From Chryseosolibacter sp964493505 (GTDB taxonomy: Bacteria > Bacteroidota > Bacteroidia > Cytophagales > Cyclobacteriaceae): a stretch of DNA of 64,000 nucleotides. The stretch spans positions 186,001-250,000 of the forward strand of contig CAZBNP010000002.1 in NCBI GenBank assembly GCA_964493505.1, in the 5' to 3' direction. Position numbers and translations under genes: made by a program. Under the pieces are notes generated by a model. The model had not been told where the DNA came from and did no database searches. It saw nothing but the letters and a program-made list of their open reading frames with translations. Positions 9,421 through 18,339 of the stretch are shown here, piece by piece (position 1 is the first letter of the stretch; each line of letters begins with the position of its first letter).

Positions 9421-9534
9421 TTGGGAACAAAGGGCAAAGGGCAAAGGGCAATTAGCAAAAGGCAAAGAGCAAAAGGCAAAGGCAAAGGCAAAGGGCAATG
9501 TGGGAACTCATAATTCCTATGTTCCTTCAAACCC
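9421..9534 (-). repeat. GGGCAAA heptamer tandem repeat plus conserved ~39-nt block
   Basis: Between kdsA and the SLC13 permease there is a degenerate tandem array (about 9428-9499) of the units GGGCAAA, GGCAAA and AGCAAAA. It is followed on the plus strand by a block at 9496-9534. The same block, with about 3 differences in 39, recurs next to the same type of array at 61286-61324. In both places the module lies just beyond the stop codon of a minus-strand gene, in the same orientation relative to it. It does not encode protein. Confidence 0.85.
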
Positions 9535-9559
9535 GGAACTCCAACTCGAAACCCGAAAC

Positions 9560-10399
9560 CTAGAATCCGGCACTGTTTCGTTCCAATTCCCAGAATAGCT
9601 TCAAAGACGATAAAAAAACCTCCATCTCCGATAGCGGGATCATATTCGGGCCGTCGCTCAGCGCTTTTGACGGATCGGGGTGTGTTTCTATAAAGAACCC
9701 ATCCACACCTGCCGCGGCTGCCGCCCTGGCGAGGAAAGGTGCAAACTCACGCTGACCGCCGGAAGAACCGCCCCGGCCGCCGGGTTGTTGTACCGAATGT
9801 GTGACATCGAAGACCACCGGTGCGTATTGACGCATGATCGGCAACGCCCGCATATCGACAACCAGCGTATGGTAGCCAAAGCTCGCGCCCCGTTCAGTCA
9901 GGAATACTTTGTCATTACCCTCTTCCCTTACCTTATTTACCGCATATTGCATATCCTCCGGAGCCATAAACTGCCCCTTCTTGATCTTCACCGCCCTGCC
10001 CGTTCGGGCCGCAGCCTTGATCAGGTCTGTTTGCCGGCAGAGAAAAGCGGGAATTTGAAGGACATCGGCAACTTCAGCAACTTCAGCACATTGATAAGAT
10101 TCATGGACATCCGTGACGATGGGCACTTTCAGCTGGTCTTTCACGCGGCGCAGTATTTCAAGTCCCTCCTCCCGCGATGTGCCGCGATACGAGCCGGATG
10201 AAGTTCGGTTTGCTTTATCAAACGACGACTTAAACACATAATCGATACCCAATGACGCGCATATCGCTTTCACATGGGAACCGGTTTCGATGCATATCTC
10301 GTAACTCTCGGCTGCGCAGGGTCCCCCAAACAACACCAGCCTGTCGCCTCCCAACTCTATCTTGTCGGCGATCTTTACACGTTCTTTGAACCTTTCCAT
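9560..10399 (-). CDS. kdsA: 3-deoxy-8-phosphooctulonate synthase KdsA
   Basis: A 279-residue enzyme that condenses phosphoenolpyruvate with arabinose 5-phosphate to Kdo-8-phosphate for the lipopolysaccharide core. The signatures 'FKSSFDKANRTSSGSYRG', 'TDVHES', 'IPAFLCRQTDL', 'KIKKGQFMAPEDM' and 'HSVQQPGG' are present. Residue C28 in 'GGPCAAES' occupies the metal-ligand position, where metal-independent enzymes such as that of E. coli have Asn; this marks a metal-dependent type. The kdsC-like gene is 25 nt upstream on the same strand, so the two consecutive Kdo steps are co-transcribed. Confidence 0.96.
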   Translation of the reverse strand: MERFKERVKIADKIELGGDRLVLFGGPCAAESYEICIETGSHVKAICASLGIDYVFKSSFDKANRTSSGSYRGTSREEGLEILRRVKDQLKVPIVTDVHESYQCAEVAEVADVLQIPAFLCRQTDLIKAAARTGRAVKIKKGQFMAPEDMQYAVNKVREEGNDKVFLTERGASFGYHTLVVDMRALPIMRQYAPVVFDVTHSVQQPGGRGGSSGGQREFAPFLARAAAAAGVDGFFIETHPDPSKALSDGPNMIPLSEMEVFLSSLKLFWELERNSAGF

Positions 10400-10424
10400 C
10401 CTCCGTTATTTACACTGCCATCAA

Positions 10425-11000
10425 TCAAGCCGACAGCTTGTTTTTGTCTAGCGCCTTCAGCCACTTGCCCAGAAAGCCATTTGCTTCCAGTACCAGGTCG
10501 GCGACCTCGCGCAGTACACCTTCGCCGCCTTTCGCGCGGGTCACCAGGTCGGCGCGGTCTTTGATATAGTCGCAGGTATCCGCCGGGCATACCGCCAGCC
10601 CTGCGAGTTTAAAGACAGGGAGGTCGTTGAGATCGTCGCCGATAAACGCAACTTCCCGCGCCTTTAGTTTGTAGTGATCAACAAGTTTCCCGAAAACCAT
10701 CGCTTTGTCGACAATACCCTGATGGCAGAAGTCTATCTTTAACTCGGCAAACCGTTTGGCTACGGCAGGCGACTCACGGCCGGAAATTGCCCCGGTGAGA
10801 ATCCCGGCTTTCTTGAGATAACCAATGATAAGACCATCCCTGACATGAAATGTCTTGGTCTCCTTGCCATTCTCATCGTAAATAATTCGTCCGTTTGTGA
10901 GAACGCCGTCGACGTCGAAGAATATCGCCTTGATCGCTGACGCTTTCTTTACCTGCTCTTTTGAATATTGCGACAAAATGTTCGAATGATGGTCTGACAA
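10425..11000 (-). CDS. kdsC: KdsC-like HAD phosphatase (Kdo-8-phosphate phosphatase, TTG start)
   Basis: A 191-residue class C0 HAD phosphatase. HAD motif 1 is 'FFDVDGVLTNG' with nucleophile D29 and acid/base D31, motif 2 lies in 'GAISGRES' and motif 4 in 'AFIGDDLNDLPVF'. There is no cap domain, as in KdsC. Its place immediately before kdsA supports Kdo-8-phosphate as substrate; the related family enzyme acts on sialic acid or Kdn phosphate, which is less likely here. The start appears to be TTG at 11000; no in-frame ATG lies before motif 1. Confidence 0.9.
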   Translation of the reverse strand: MSDHHSNILSQYSKEQVKKASAIKAIFFDVDGVLTNGRIIYDENGKETKTFHVRDGLIIGYLKKAGILTGAISGRESPAVAKRFAELKIDFCHQGIVDKAMVFGKLVDHYKLKAREVAFIGDDLNDLPVFKLAGLAVCPADTCDYIKDRADLVTRAKGGEGVLREVADLVLEANGFLGKWLKALDKNKLSA

Positions 11001-11072
11001 TTTTTTCTTCGCATTTTGCCGAAAATTAGGAAAAGCTTTTTACTTTATTCACTTAATTCGCTGACTCACTGA

Positions 11073-13505
11073 ATGAAACTTACCCGGTTCTTACTTAGCC
11101 TCGCCGCCGTCCTTTTGCTGATATACGTCATGGACCGGGGCTGGAGCATTGGAAACGTCTCCATTCCTCCGCTGGGCAGGTTTCTCGATCCCTATCACGG
11201 ATTCTGGCAAAACATAGAGCCATCGGGCTACCAGGGCAAGAAGCAACTGGACATTCCCGGACTGAAAGCGCCCGTCTCAGTGGTGTATGACAGTGTACTC
11301 ATTCCCCACATATTCGCCCGCAACAACGACGACCTCTACCTCGCACAGGGCTACATCACCGCCATGCATCGCTTGTGGCAGATGGAGTTTCAGACACACG
11401 CAGCCGCGGGACGCCTTTCAGAAATTGTTTCGGGAGAAGCTGTGCTGAACTATGATCGCAGGCAGCGGAGACTAGGCATGGTATACGGCGCTCAGCAGGC
11501 TCTCCCCGCGATGGAAGCACACCCCGCCGTCATCCAGTACACCAAAGGCATAAACGCCTACATTGAGTCGCTTCAATACGAAGATCTCCCTTTCGAGTAC
11601 AAACTCCTTAACTACAAGCCCGAACCCTGGACTCCGCTGAAGTGCGCGCTCCTAATGAAAAGCATGGCGCAGACCCTGAACATGGGCGACAAGGATATGG
11701 AGATGACGAACGCGCTCAGACTGTTCGGCAAAGAAATGGTCGACTTGCTGTATCCCGACAATGAACATGCAGGCGACCCTATCGTCGACAAGCCGGGTGC
11801 CTGGAACTTCACCCCCATCGACCTCGGCGATGTACCGCTGGCGCTACCCGACGAATTGATCAACATCCAAAAAGGCTCTCCCGCCGACCCGAATGTCGGG
11901 AGCAACAACTGGGCCGTGTCTGGCTCAAAGACCTATACAGGACATCCCATGCTCGCGGGCGATCCTCATTTGCAGCTGAGCCTGCCTTCGATCTGGTACG
12001 CTATCCAGCTGAATGCGCCGGGCGTCAACGTTATGGGAGCATCGCTGCCGGGTGTGCCAACCATTATCATTGGTTTTAACGACTCGATCGCCTGGTCTGT
12101 TACCAACGCTCAACGCGACCTTGTCGATTGGTACAAGATCACCTTTAAGGACAAACAACGTGACCAATACCTGCTGGATGGCGAGTGGGTGGATTCCCGA
12201 AAAGTGGTCGAGAATATCCGTCTCAGCAATGGATCCGTCTATTATGATACGGTCGTCTATACCCATTGGGGACCGGTAATGTATGACCACAGTTTTCATG
12301 GAGATAATGACTTACACGGATACTCGTTCCGCTGGATCGCTCACGATGCGTCTGATGAAGTGAGCGGATTTTACGCAATCAATCGGGCAAAAAATCACCG
12401 TGAATTCTCCGAAGCTCTGAACAGTATCTCCATGCCGGCGCAAAATTTCGTATTCGCATCGGTATCCGGTGATATCGCGATGCGTGTTCAGGGGAAGTTT
12501 CCGGTGAGACGAAAAGACGAAGGCAAGTTCGTCATTGATGGGAGCAAACGCTCGAATGGCTGGAACGCGTTTATACCAAACGATCAAAACATCGCAGACA
12601 AGAATCCGGAGCGGGGTTTTGTCAGCTCCGCAAACCAGTATCCGGCAGACAGTACTTATCCCTATTACATCACCGCTACCCAATATCAGGCATATCGGAA
12701 CCGCAGGATCAACAACGTATTGCGCGAGGCGGCGAATATTACTTATCGCGACATGATGAATCTGCAGTCAGATAACTACAACCTGCAAGCCGCGGAAAGT
12801 TTGCCTGTTTTTCTGAGCTATCTTGACACTACCGGATTCACCCTTCTACAGGAGCAGGCTTACCGCCTGCTGCGGTCATGGAATCATTTCAATACGGCGA
12901 GCTCAGTGGGAGCCACTTACTACGAAGCATGGTGGGATAACCTGGAGGCATTGATATGGGATGAAATGGCGCAACCCGGCCCTGCCCTGGAGCGACCAAC
13001 AACCTACAATACCATCAAACTCATCGCGAAACACCCCGAACTCAGTTTCTTCGACATTGTCAGCACTCCTGAAAAAGAAACAGCCGGCGATGTGATCCGC
13101 CAGGCGTTTGTTCTCGCCGTCGACGATATTGAAGAATGGAAAACCCGGAACACAACCCTTCCGATATGGTCTGAATACAAGGATTCCTACATAGGACACC
13201 TGCTTCCTCCTCTCACCGCGCTTTCAGTCCCTGTGAAAACAGGCGGAAACCACGACATCGTTAATGCGCACTCGAAGACAAACGGTCCTTCATGGCGAAT
13301 GGTCGTAAGCCTGGAACCTTCGGGCATCCAGGCGTGGGGCACGTATCCGGGAGGACAATCGGGAAATCCCGGAAGCGCCTTCTATACCAACCTGATCCCT
13401 CAGTGGGAGACTGGTAATTACTCTTCCCTCCGGCTGTTGCGCAGCGCCGACCAAAATGTCCGGAATACATTCTATACCACTACCCTGAATCCCCAAGAAC
13501 AATGA
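11073..13505 (+). CDS. Penicillin acylase family N-terminal nucleophile hydrolase
   Basis: An 810-residue member of the penicillin/cephalosporin/acyl-homoserine-lactone acylase family. After an N-terminal membrane or signal segment (residues 5-22) come the alpha-chain part, a linker and the autocatalytic site 'NVGSNNWAVSG'. Cleavage would occur before S277, which becomes the nucleophile of the beta chain. The precursor is therefore predicted to mature into two subunits outside the cytoplasmic membrane. The real substrate is unknown (amides such as acyl-homoserine lactones or peptides are typical). It is divergent from kdsC and overlaps the next gene by four bases (ATGA at 13502-13505). Confidence 0.93.
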   Translation: MKLTRFLLSLAAVLLLIYVMDRGWSIGNVSIPPLGRFLDPYHGFWQNIEPSGYQGKKQLDIPGLKAPVSVVYDSVLIPHIFARNNDDLYLAQGYITAMHRLWQMEFQTHAAAGRLSEIVSGEAVLNYDRRQRRLGMVYGAQQALPAMEAHPAVIQYTKGINAYIESLQYEDLPFEYKLLNYKPEPWTPLKCALLMKSMAQTLNMGDKDMEMTNALRLFGKEMVDLLYPDNEHAGDPIVDKPGAWNFTPIDLGDVPLALPDELINIQKGSPADPNVGSNNWAVSGSKTYTGHPMLAGDPHLQLSLPSIWYAIQLNAPGVNVMGASLPGVPTIIIGFNDSIAWSVTNAQRDLVDWYKITFKDKQRDQYLLDGEWVDSRKVVENIRLSNGSVYYDTVVYTHWGPVMYDHSFHGDNDLHGYSFRWIAHDASDEVSGFYAINRAKNHREFSEALNSISMPAQNFVFASVSGDIAMRVQGKFPVRRKDEGKFVIDGSKRSNGWNAFIPNDQNIADKNPERGFVSSANQYPADSTYPYYITATQYQAYRNRRINNVLREAANITYRDMMNLQSDNYNLQAAESLPVFLSYLDTTGFTLLQEQAYRLLRSWNHFNTASSVGATYYEAWWDNLEALIWDEMAQPGPALERPTTYNTIKLIAKHPELSFFDIVSTPEKETAGDVIRQAFVLAVDDIEEWKTRNTTLPIWSEYKDSYIGHLLPPLTALSVPVKTGGNHDIVNAHSKTNGPSWRMVVSLEPSGIQAWGTYPGGQSGNPGSAFYTNLIPQWETGNYSSLRLLRSADQNVRNTFYTTTLNPQEQ

Positions 13506-13858
13506 GAGTGTTTATTCAGATCGTACTGATCATCTTTCTCGGCTACCTGCTCGAATTGTTTCTTCCCTGGTGGGCTATTGCCATTGCCGCATTTGCGGGC
13601 GGACTGATGATGAGCACGCGCTTTAATTTTCTCGCGGGCTTCCTCGCTATCGGGCTGCTCTGGGCCGGCAAGGCGTTGCTGACTGATCTGGTCACCGACG
13701 TCGATCTCGCCGATCGCGTAGCACGGATCTTCATGCTGCATAGCAAGATCCTGCTCTTTCTCGTCACCTTCATTGTCGGCGGACCTATCGGCGGGTTTGC
13801 CGCAATGTGCGGCGGGGCGCTTCGGGGCGGGTCGCCTTCAACTTTTTCCAACCGTTAA
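13502..13858 (+). CDS. Small membrane protein of unknown function
   Basis: A 118-residue protein with about three to four hydrophobic helices and no recognisable domain. Its ATG overlaps the TGA of the penicillin acylase gene (ATGA), so it is translationally coupled to it. Its 3' end overlaps the convergent glycosyltransferase gene by 21 nt. A glycine-rich 'GGPIGGFAAMCGGALRGG' segment near the C-terminus ends the last helix. Function not inferred. Confidence 0.78.
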   Translation: MRVFIQIVLIIFLGYLLELFLPWWAIAIAAFAGGLMMSTRFNFLAGFLAIGLLWAGKALLTDLVTDVDLADRVARIFMLHSKILLFLVTFIVGGPIGGFAAMCGGALRGGSPSTFSNR

Positions 13859-16150
13859 CCTCGCCATCAGGTAGCTCACCGTAGACTCCGCTCCCTGGTT
13901 GAGGTTGACGTAGTCCTCTTCCAGTCCGTCGTAACATCCGCCGGTGGAAGGATTGTATATGATCTGACGCAGGTGGTTATCACCCAGGAACCAATTGAAA
14001 GCAGTGGTCATCTTCGCGTGGTATTCGTCATCGCCGAAAACATCATAGAATCTGCCGAGGGCAAGAATAGTATAAGCGACGTCAATAGGTTGTTCGCCGC
14101 CGGCAGCGGAAACCACGGCCGCTCCTTTTTTCATCCAGTCTTTGTTCGAAATCACTCTTATCCCGTCATCAGTAAATATTTTTGAAAGGAGAAAATCAAA
14201 TGATGAGACCGCTATTTCCTTGTAGACCGGTTCTCCGGTGACAGACCAAGCACAGAGGACCGCCTCAGGCAACACGCTGTTCGCATAGGTGAGATAGCTT
14301 TCGAACCAGGACCATCCCTCACCGGACTCATGCCGGTACATCTGGACCAACCGGTTGGTGAGTTCGGTGATCAAGGCTGTATTCTCGTCGTTCCGGTATC
14401 TTTTATCGCGGTAATACAATCCTTTGATCGCAAAGCCCATCGCCCGGGTCGACTGGATATTCTTGAGGTGAGGCAAAGCGCGTTGCAGTACCCGCTCAGC
14501 ATCCTCCCCTACTCCCCGAAATTCATCGGGAAGTCTCTCGCTTATCGAGGTCAGATGCCCCAATGCCCAGATCGCCCGGCCGTTGGCGTCCGCGAGATTG
14601 ACCATGCCGTTCTGTTCCGTGAATAGTTTATGCTCATCTACGTAGTTGAGAAAATCACCCCCGGGTTGCTGACAGTGACTTATGAAGTTGAAATACCGGA
14701 CAACATATTCAGCATCCTCGATCTCTCCAGTCGTTTCATAATGCTGACACATGGCAACCATAGCACGGGCATTGTCATCCAGTGTGTAACCGGAACTGAT
14801 ATCGGGACGGTTGATCCTGGAAAACTGGATCATTCCGAAATCCGTTGTTAACCGCTTGATATGATCAAGATTTAAGGGCGGTATGGTGTAAGACAGCGGC
14901 GTCGTGGTAGCATGAGCACGTTCGAAGAGCCGGGCGTGGTCGATAGCCGCATTTTCCCACGCGGTGGAAGCCATCCGGTGTAGTCCGTTAGAGCTGATTT
15001 GATTCCGCAGCGATTCATCGCTCAATAGCCTTGTGACCGCTTTGCTCAATTGCCTGTCGTCTCCGAAGTCTATGATCATTCCCAGATCATTCTTCAACAC
15101 CTCGCGGGCATGAGGAATGGGCGTCGAAACGATCGGGCATCCGCAACTGATCGCGTAAGAAAACGTACCGCTAACAGCCTGGTTAGGGTCATTGGACGTA
15201 AACAGGTAAACATCAGTCAGCTGCAAATATTTGAGGAGATCGCGTAATGGCAGAAAATAATTGATAAACCGCACGTGGTCCTGAAGCTGCAGGTCCACTA
15301 CCATTTTCCCTAACATCTCCCTGTACTTCTCCCCCTCCTGCTTCACAACTGACGGGTGTGTCTTACCTATTATAAGGAACAGCACATCGGGATTGCGCTT
15401 AACGATATCCGGTAACGCCCTCAGCGTTGTCTCAATATTTTTTCCAGAACTTAGCAGTCCAAATGTCGAGAGTATCTTTCTTCCCGATACGTTGTACCTG
15501 GACTTCAGGTGCCTCTTATCCGCATAGGTAACCAAATGGGTGCCGTGCGGAATAACCGCTATCTTTTCAGCGGGAACTTCATAATCATCTATCAGCAATA
15601 CTTCTGAAAAGTGGGTCATGGCCACAACAGATTCCGAAAGTGTGGACAATCTCCTGACATGTGATTTCAACGCCTCCGATGGATTAGGAAGCACGGTATG
15701 AAATACGATGATCGTTGGTATCTGGAGTTCCCGTAAAAAGTTCACCAGGCTCTCCTCGGTTTTATGGAAGAACCCGAATTCATGCTGGATCACAACCAGC
15801 CGGATAGCGGCATTGCCGTTAATCTCCCGCGCCAACGGTACGAATGCTGCCGGGTCGTCAGTTCTTAGTTTATACTGGACCTCTTCAGAATAGGCATGTT
15901 GTTCAGTTTCCGATTCCAGTGCGCAGATACCGATATCGAAAGACTGATCGAATTTACTTCCCAGCACCTTGATAAGATCCTGCGAGTAAGTAGCTATTCC
16001 GCATTCTCTCGGGGGATAAGACGTGATAAATAATATTTCAGATAAAGTGCTTCCGGCACGGGGGTCGTTCTTACGTCGTCTCGTGTGGAGAACTTCTCGC
16101 TTTACACCTGCCCTCTTATGGAATGGGGTAACCGTTATTTCATGTTCCAT
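13838..16150 (-). CDS. Glycosyltransferase family 4 fused to an (alpha/alpha)6-like C-terminal domain
   Basis: A 770-residue two-part protein. Residues about 40-430 form a GT-B glycosyltransferase (start 'EILFITSYPPRECGIATYSQDL'; family 4 C-lobe 'STFGLLSSGKNIETTLRALP' and 'YAISCGCPIVSTPIPHAREVL'). Residues about 445-770 look like an alpha-helical toroid glycosidase-like region ('SSGYTLDDNARAMVAM', 'NLADANGRAIWALGH', 'EGWSWFESYLTYANSVLPEA'). It overlaps the upstream GH130 gene by 11 nt, so the two are probably made together. Proposed role: making or remodelling a mannose-type glycan. The C-terminal domain assignment is inference. Confidence 0.85.
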   Translation of the reverse strand: MEHEITVTPFHKRAGVKREVLHTRRRKNDPRAGSTLSEILFITSYPPRECGIATYSQDLIKVLGSKFDQSFDIGICALESETEQHAYSEEVQYKLRTDDPAAFVPLAREINGNAAIRLVVIQHEFGFFHKTEESLVNFLRELQIPTIIVFHTVLPNPSEALKSHVRRLSTLSESVVAMTHFSEVLLIDDYEVPAEKIAVIPHGTHLVTYADKRHLKSRYNVSGRKILSTFGLLSSGKNIETTLRALPDIVKRNPDVLFLIIGKTHPSVVKQEGEKYREMLGKMVVDLQLQDHVRFINYFLPLRDLLKYLQLTDVYLFTSNDPNQAVSGTFSYAISCGCPIVSTPIPHAREVLKNDLGMIIDFGDDRQLSKAVTRLLSDESLRNQISSNGLHRMASTAWENAAIDHARLFERAHATTTPLSYTIPPLNLDHIKRLTTDFGMIQFSRINRPDISSGYTLDDNARAMVAMCQHYETTGEIEDAEYVVRYFNFISHCQQPGGDFLNYVDEHKLFTEQNGMVNLADANGRAIWALGHLTSISERLPDEFRGVGEDAERVLQRALPHLKNIQSTRAMGFAIKGLYYRDKRYRNDENTALITELTNRLVQMYRHESGEGWSWFESYLTYANSVLPEAVLCAWSVTGEPVYKEIAVSSFDFLLSKIFTDDGIRVISNKDWMKKGAAVVSAAGGEQPIDVAYTILALGRFYDVFGDDEYHAKMTTAFNWFLGDNHLRQIIYNPSTGGCYDGLEEDYVNLNQGAESTVSYLMARLTVGKS

Positions 16151-17177
16151 TTTCTTTAGTATTTAACATCAACTCCTTCAACAGCTCCGCCATGCTTATG
16201 GATGCGCAAGCGATCTGTTCGTCGGCAGCACCGTAATAAATATAAAGCGTATCACCGCTCTGCACCGCGCCGGTAGGAAAACAGACATTGTTTATATATC
16301 CCACTGTCTCCCAGTGTTTCTCCGGCGTGAATAACGCATACGGCAGGCGTGCGATTTCCTTCCGCGGATTTTGCAGATCCAACAGCGCCGCACAGGCACC
16401 ATACACATACCCGTCAATCGAATCATGAACTCCATGATAGATCAGCAGCCATCCCAATTCCGTTTCTATCGGCGGACATCCTCCGCCGATGTAGCTTTCC
16501 TCGTGCCTGTACAGGGATGAAAGCACAATGTGTTTATCAAAATCAAGAAAATACTGTTCCCAATAGTCGGCCGTAAGTTCACTTAGCTCACTTACGTTTG
16601 CGATTTGAATATCCGGACGTATCCGATGCAGGAAGTACAGCTGCCCATCTATTCTTCGCGGAAAGAAGATCACGTTTTTGTCCCAGATGAATACGTCGTC
16701 CCGGTCTTCCATGACATGCGCGGCATTATAGCGAAGGTATTTTTCATTGATACGTCCTTTCGATTCAGCCAGTCTGCAGAATTCGCCGTACGTGAGACGC
16801 GGCACCATGACCCCCTTCTTTTCAAAGGTTATCAGGTCACGCGAAACCGCTAAGGCGCCCAATGCGTTTACACCGTCATAGCCAGTATAGGTGAGGTAGT
16901 ACAGATCGTCAATCCTGACGATACGAGGATCTTCCAGTCCTTTTGATTCGTAATCAAACTGAGGAGTAAGAACAGGAAACTCGAACCTTTCCTCAATTTC
17001 GAGAGGTGTTCTCAATCGGCAGTAACCAATGGTTGAGTGATTACCCTCTCGTACAGCCCGGTAGAAAAGATGGATGCCCGTGTCGGTCTTTATGGCTGCT
17101 GGGTTTAATACACCTTCGTTCTCAAAATCCAATACAGTCTTATTCAGAAGTATTCCTTCCTTCTTTACTTCAAGCAT
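16140..17177 (-). CDS. GH130-family glycosidase/phosphorylase
   Basis: A 345-residue five-bladed beta-propeller protein of glycoside hydrolase family 130, which comprises beta-mannoside phosphorylases and some hydrolases. Visible signatures are 'LFYRAVREGNHSTIGYCRL', 'GLEDPRIVRIDDLYYLTYTGYD', 'YIGGGCPPIETELGWLLIYHGV' and 'LYIYYGAADEQIACASI'. It has no signal peptide, so it should act in the cytoplasm. Its end overlaps the glycosyltransferase start by 11 nt, indicating a functional pair. Whether it is a phosphorylase or a hydrolase needs checking at the phosphate-binding residues. Confidence 0.9.
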   Translation of the reverse strand: MLEVKKEGILLNKTVLDFENEGVLNPAAIKTDTGIHLFYRAVREGNHSTIGYCRLRTPLEIEERFEFPVLTPQFDYESKGLEDPRIVRIDDLYYLTYTGYDGVNALGALAVSRDLITFEKKGVMVPRLTYGEFCRLAESKGRINEKYLRYNAAHVMEDRDDVFIWDKNVIFFPRRIDGQLYFLHRIRPDIQIANVSELSELTADYWEQYFLDFDKHIVLSSLYRHEESYIGGGCPPIETELGWLLIYHGVHDSIDGYVYGACAALLDLQNPRKEIARLPYALFTPEKHWETVGYINNVCFPTGAVQSGDTLYIYYGAADEQIACASISMAELLKELMLNTKENGT

Positions 17178-17362
17178 GGTAAACCTGGATTAATGATGTG
17201 CGGCAATCTGGTAGTTAAGCCCTGGTCGTTATGCAAACGTCAGGCTGAGGTAGTAAAATCCGGGCCCCTGCCGGTAGTGGAAACAGTTATTTGTCGCTTA
17301 CGATGGCAACGCCGCGCAGATCTTTTTAGTTCCCCGCCGCTTACTCCTAAACCTTAAACCCG

Positions 17363-18031
17363 CTAATTGACGCTGTTGTCATGTGGCGTTCGGGTGAACA
17401 CCGAAGTCGATTCAAATACCAGCACCAGGACCATCAGTCCGATCGCAACGATGATGCCGATCTCAAACTGCGCCAATAGCGACGACCCCGCAACGATCTT
17501 CTGGGAGTCGTCATTCAGCATTTTTCCTTCGGAGAGCTGAATGTGCGACAGTTGGTCCAGGTGCGACAACGCCTCGTTGAATTGTTTGTTGATTTCTCTT
17601 TTCATATCGACGCCCTTCTCCCCTCTCTGCACTGCGTCCAGATAGCCGTTCTCAAGCCGGGCGAGTTCCGCTACTCGTTCTTTGAAATGATCGAAATGAT
17701 GATCTTCGTCCTGCGTCAGGTTCGTCTTCTCATACGCCACGATAATTTCTCCGATGGTCGCATTGTACTGATCGATAAATGGACGTATTGCTGTGACCAC
17801 CGGGCTTGTCGCCGAACTGTCTAGCATGATCTTTTTTCTAAAAAGCTGCTCCGACATCCGGTAAATATAGCTCTCGACGACGAGGCGGTCTTCGTAGACC
17901 GACGAGAATGATGTACCCAGTTTATTTACGTTGCTGTTGTCAAACATACTTTTGACAAACAGCAACACGAAAATTGCAGCCAGCAACAAGGCAGCGCTGA
18001 TTTTCCGTCGTATGCTGTAGGCCCACTTCAT
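17363..18031 (-). CDS. Four-helix-bundle (4HB_MCP-like) membrane sensor without output domain
   Basis: A 222-residue protein with one transmembrane helix near residues 10-27, a periplasmic helical region of about 165 residues and a second transmembrane helix near 190-212, ending in a short cytoplasmic tail. This is the layout of the four-helix-bundle ligand-binding region of chemoreceptors, but there is no HAMP domain, no methyl-accepting signalling domain and no kinase. It may signal by partnering with another protein. It is alone on its strand; nothing next to it suggests a partner. Confidence 0.75.
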   Translation of the reverse strand: MKWAYSIRRKISAALLLAAIFVLLFVKSMFDNSNVNKLGTSFSSVYEDRLVVESYIYRMSEQLFRKKIMLDSSATSPVVTAIRPFIDQYNATIGEIIVAYEKTNLTQDEDHHFDHFKERVAELARLENGYLDAVQRGEKGVDMKREINKQFNEALSHLDQLSHIQLSEGKMLNDDSQKIVAGSSLLAQFEIGIIVAIGLMVLVLVFESTSVFTRTPHDNSVN

Positions 18032-18339
18032 AGTTTTTGTTGAGATACCGGGAAGATTCCTCCGTCACCTAGCTTATTAACGTGGAATGAATGAAAAAAT
18101 TTGTCGAATCGCAAGCCCTTTTGTCCTTCATTAGTGTATAACATACCCAAAAGATAGGAGCAAAAAAATGGGTTCCAGGGTAAATTTGTATCATCTTGCG
18201 CCTGATATAATACAGTTCAGCGTATATATTCACATATTTATACCCCGTCATCAATGGACGATCCGGTATTAAGAGAAACCTGGCCATTTCTTAAGCCGTG
18301 AATTCAATTTCCAGGACTGTTATGATCGGAGAAAACTAC

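Noticed and set aside
18069..18287. 72-codon minus-strand open frame between the four-helix-bundle gene and lolD
   Set aside because: AT-rich intergenic composition, no recognisable features, no coding bias.
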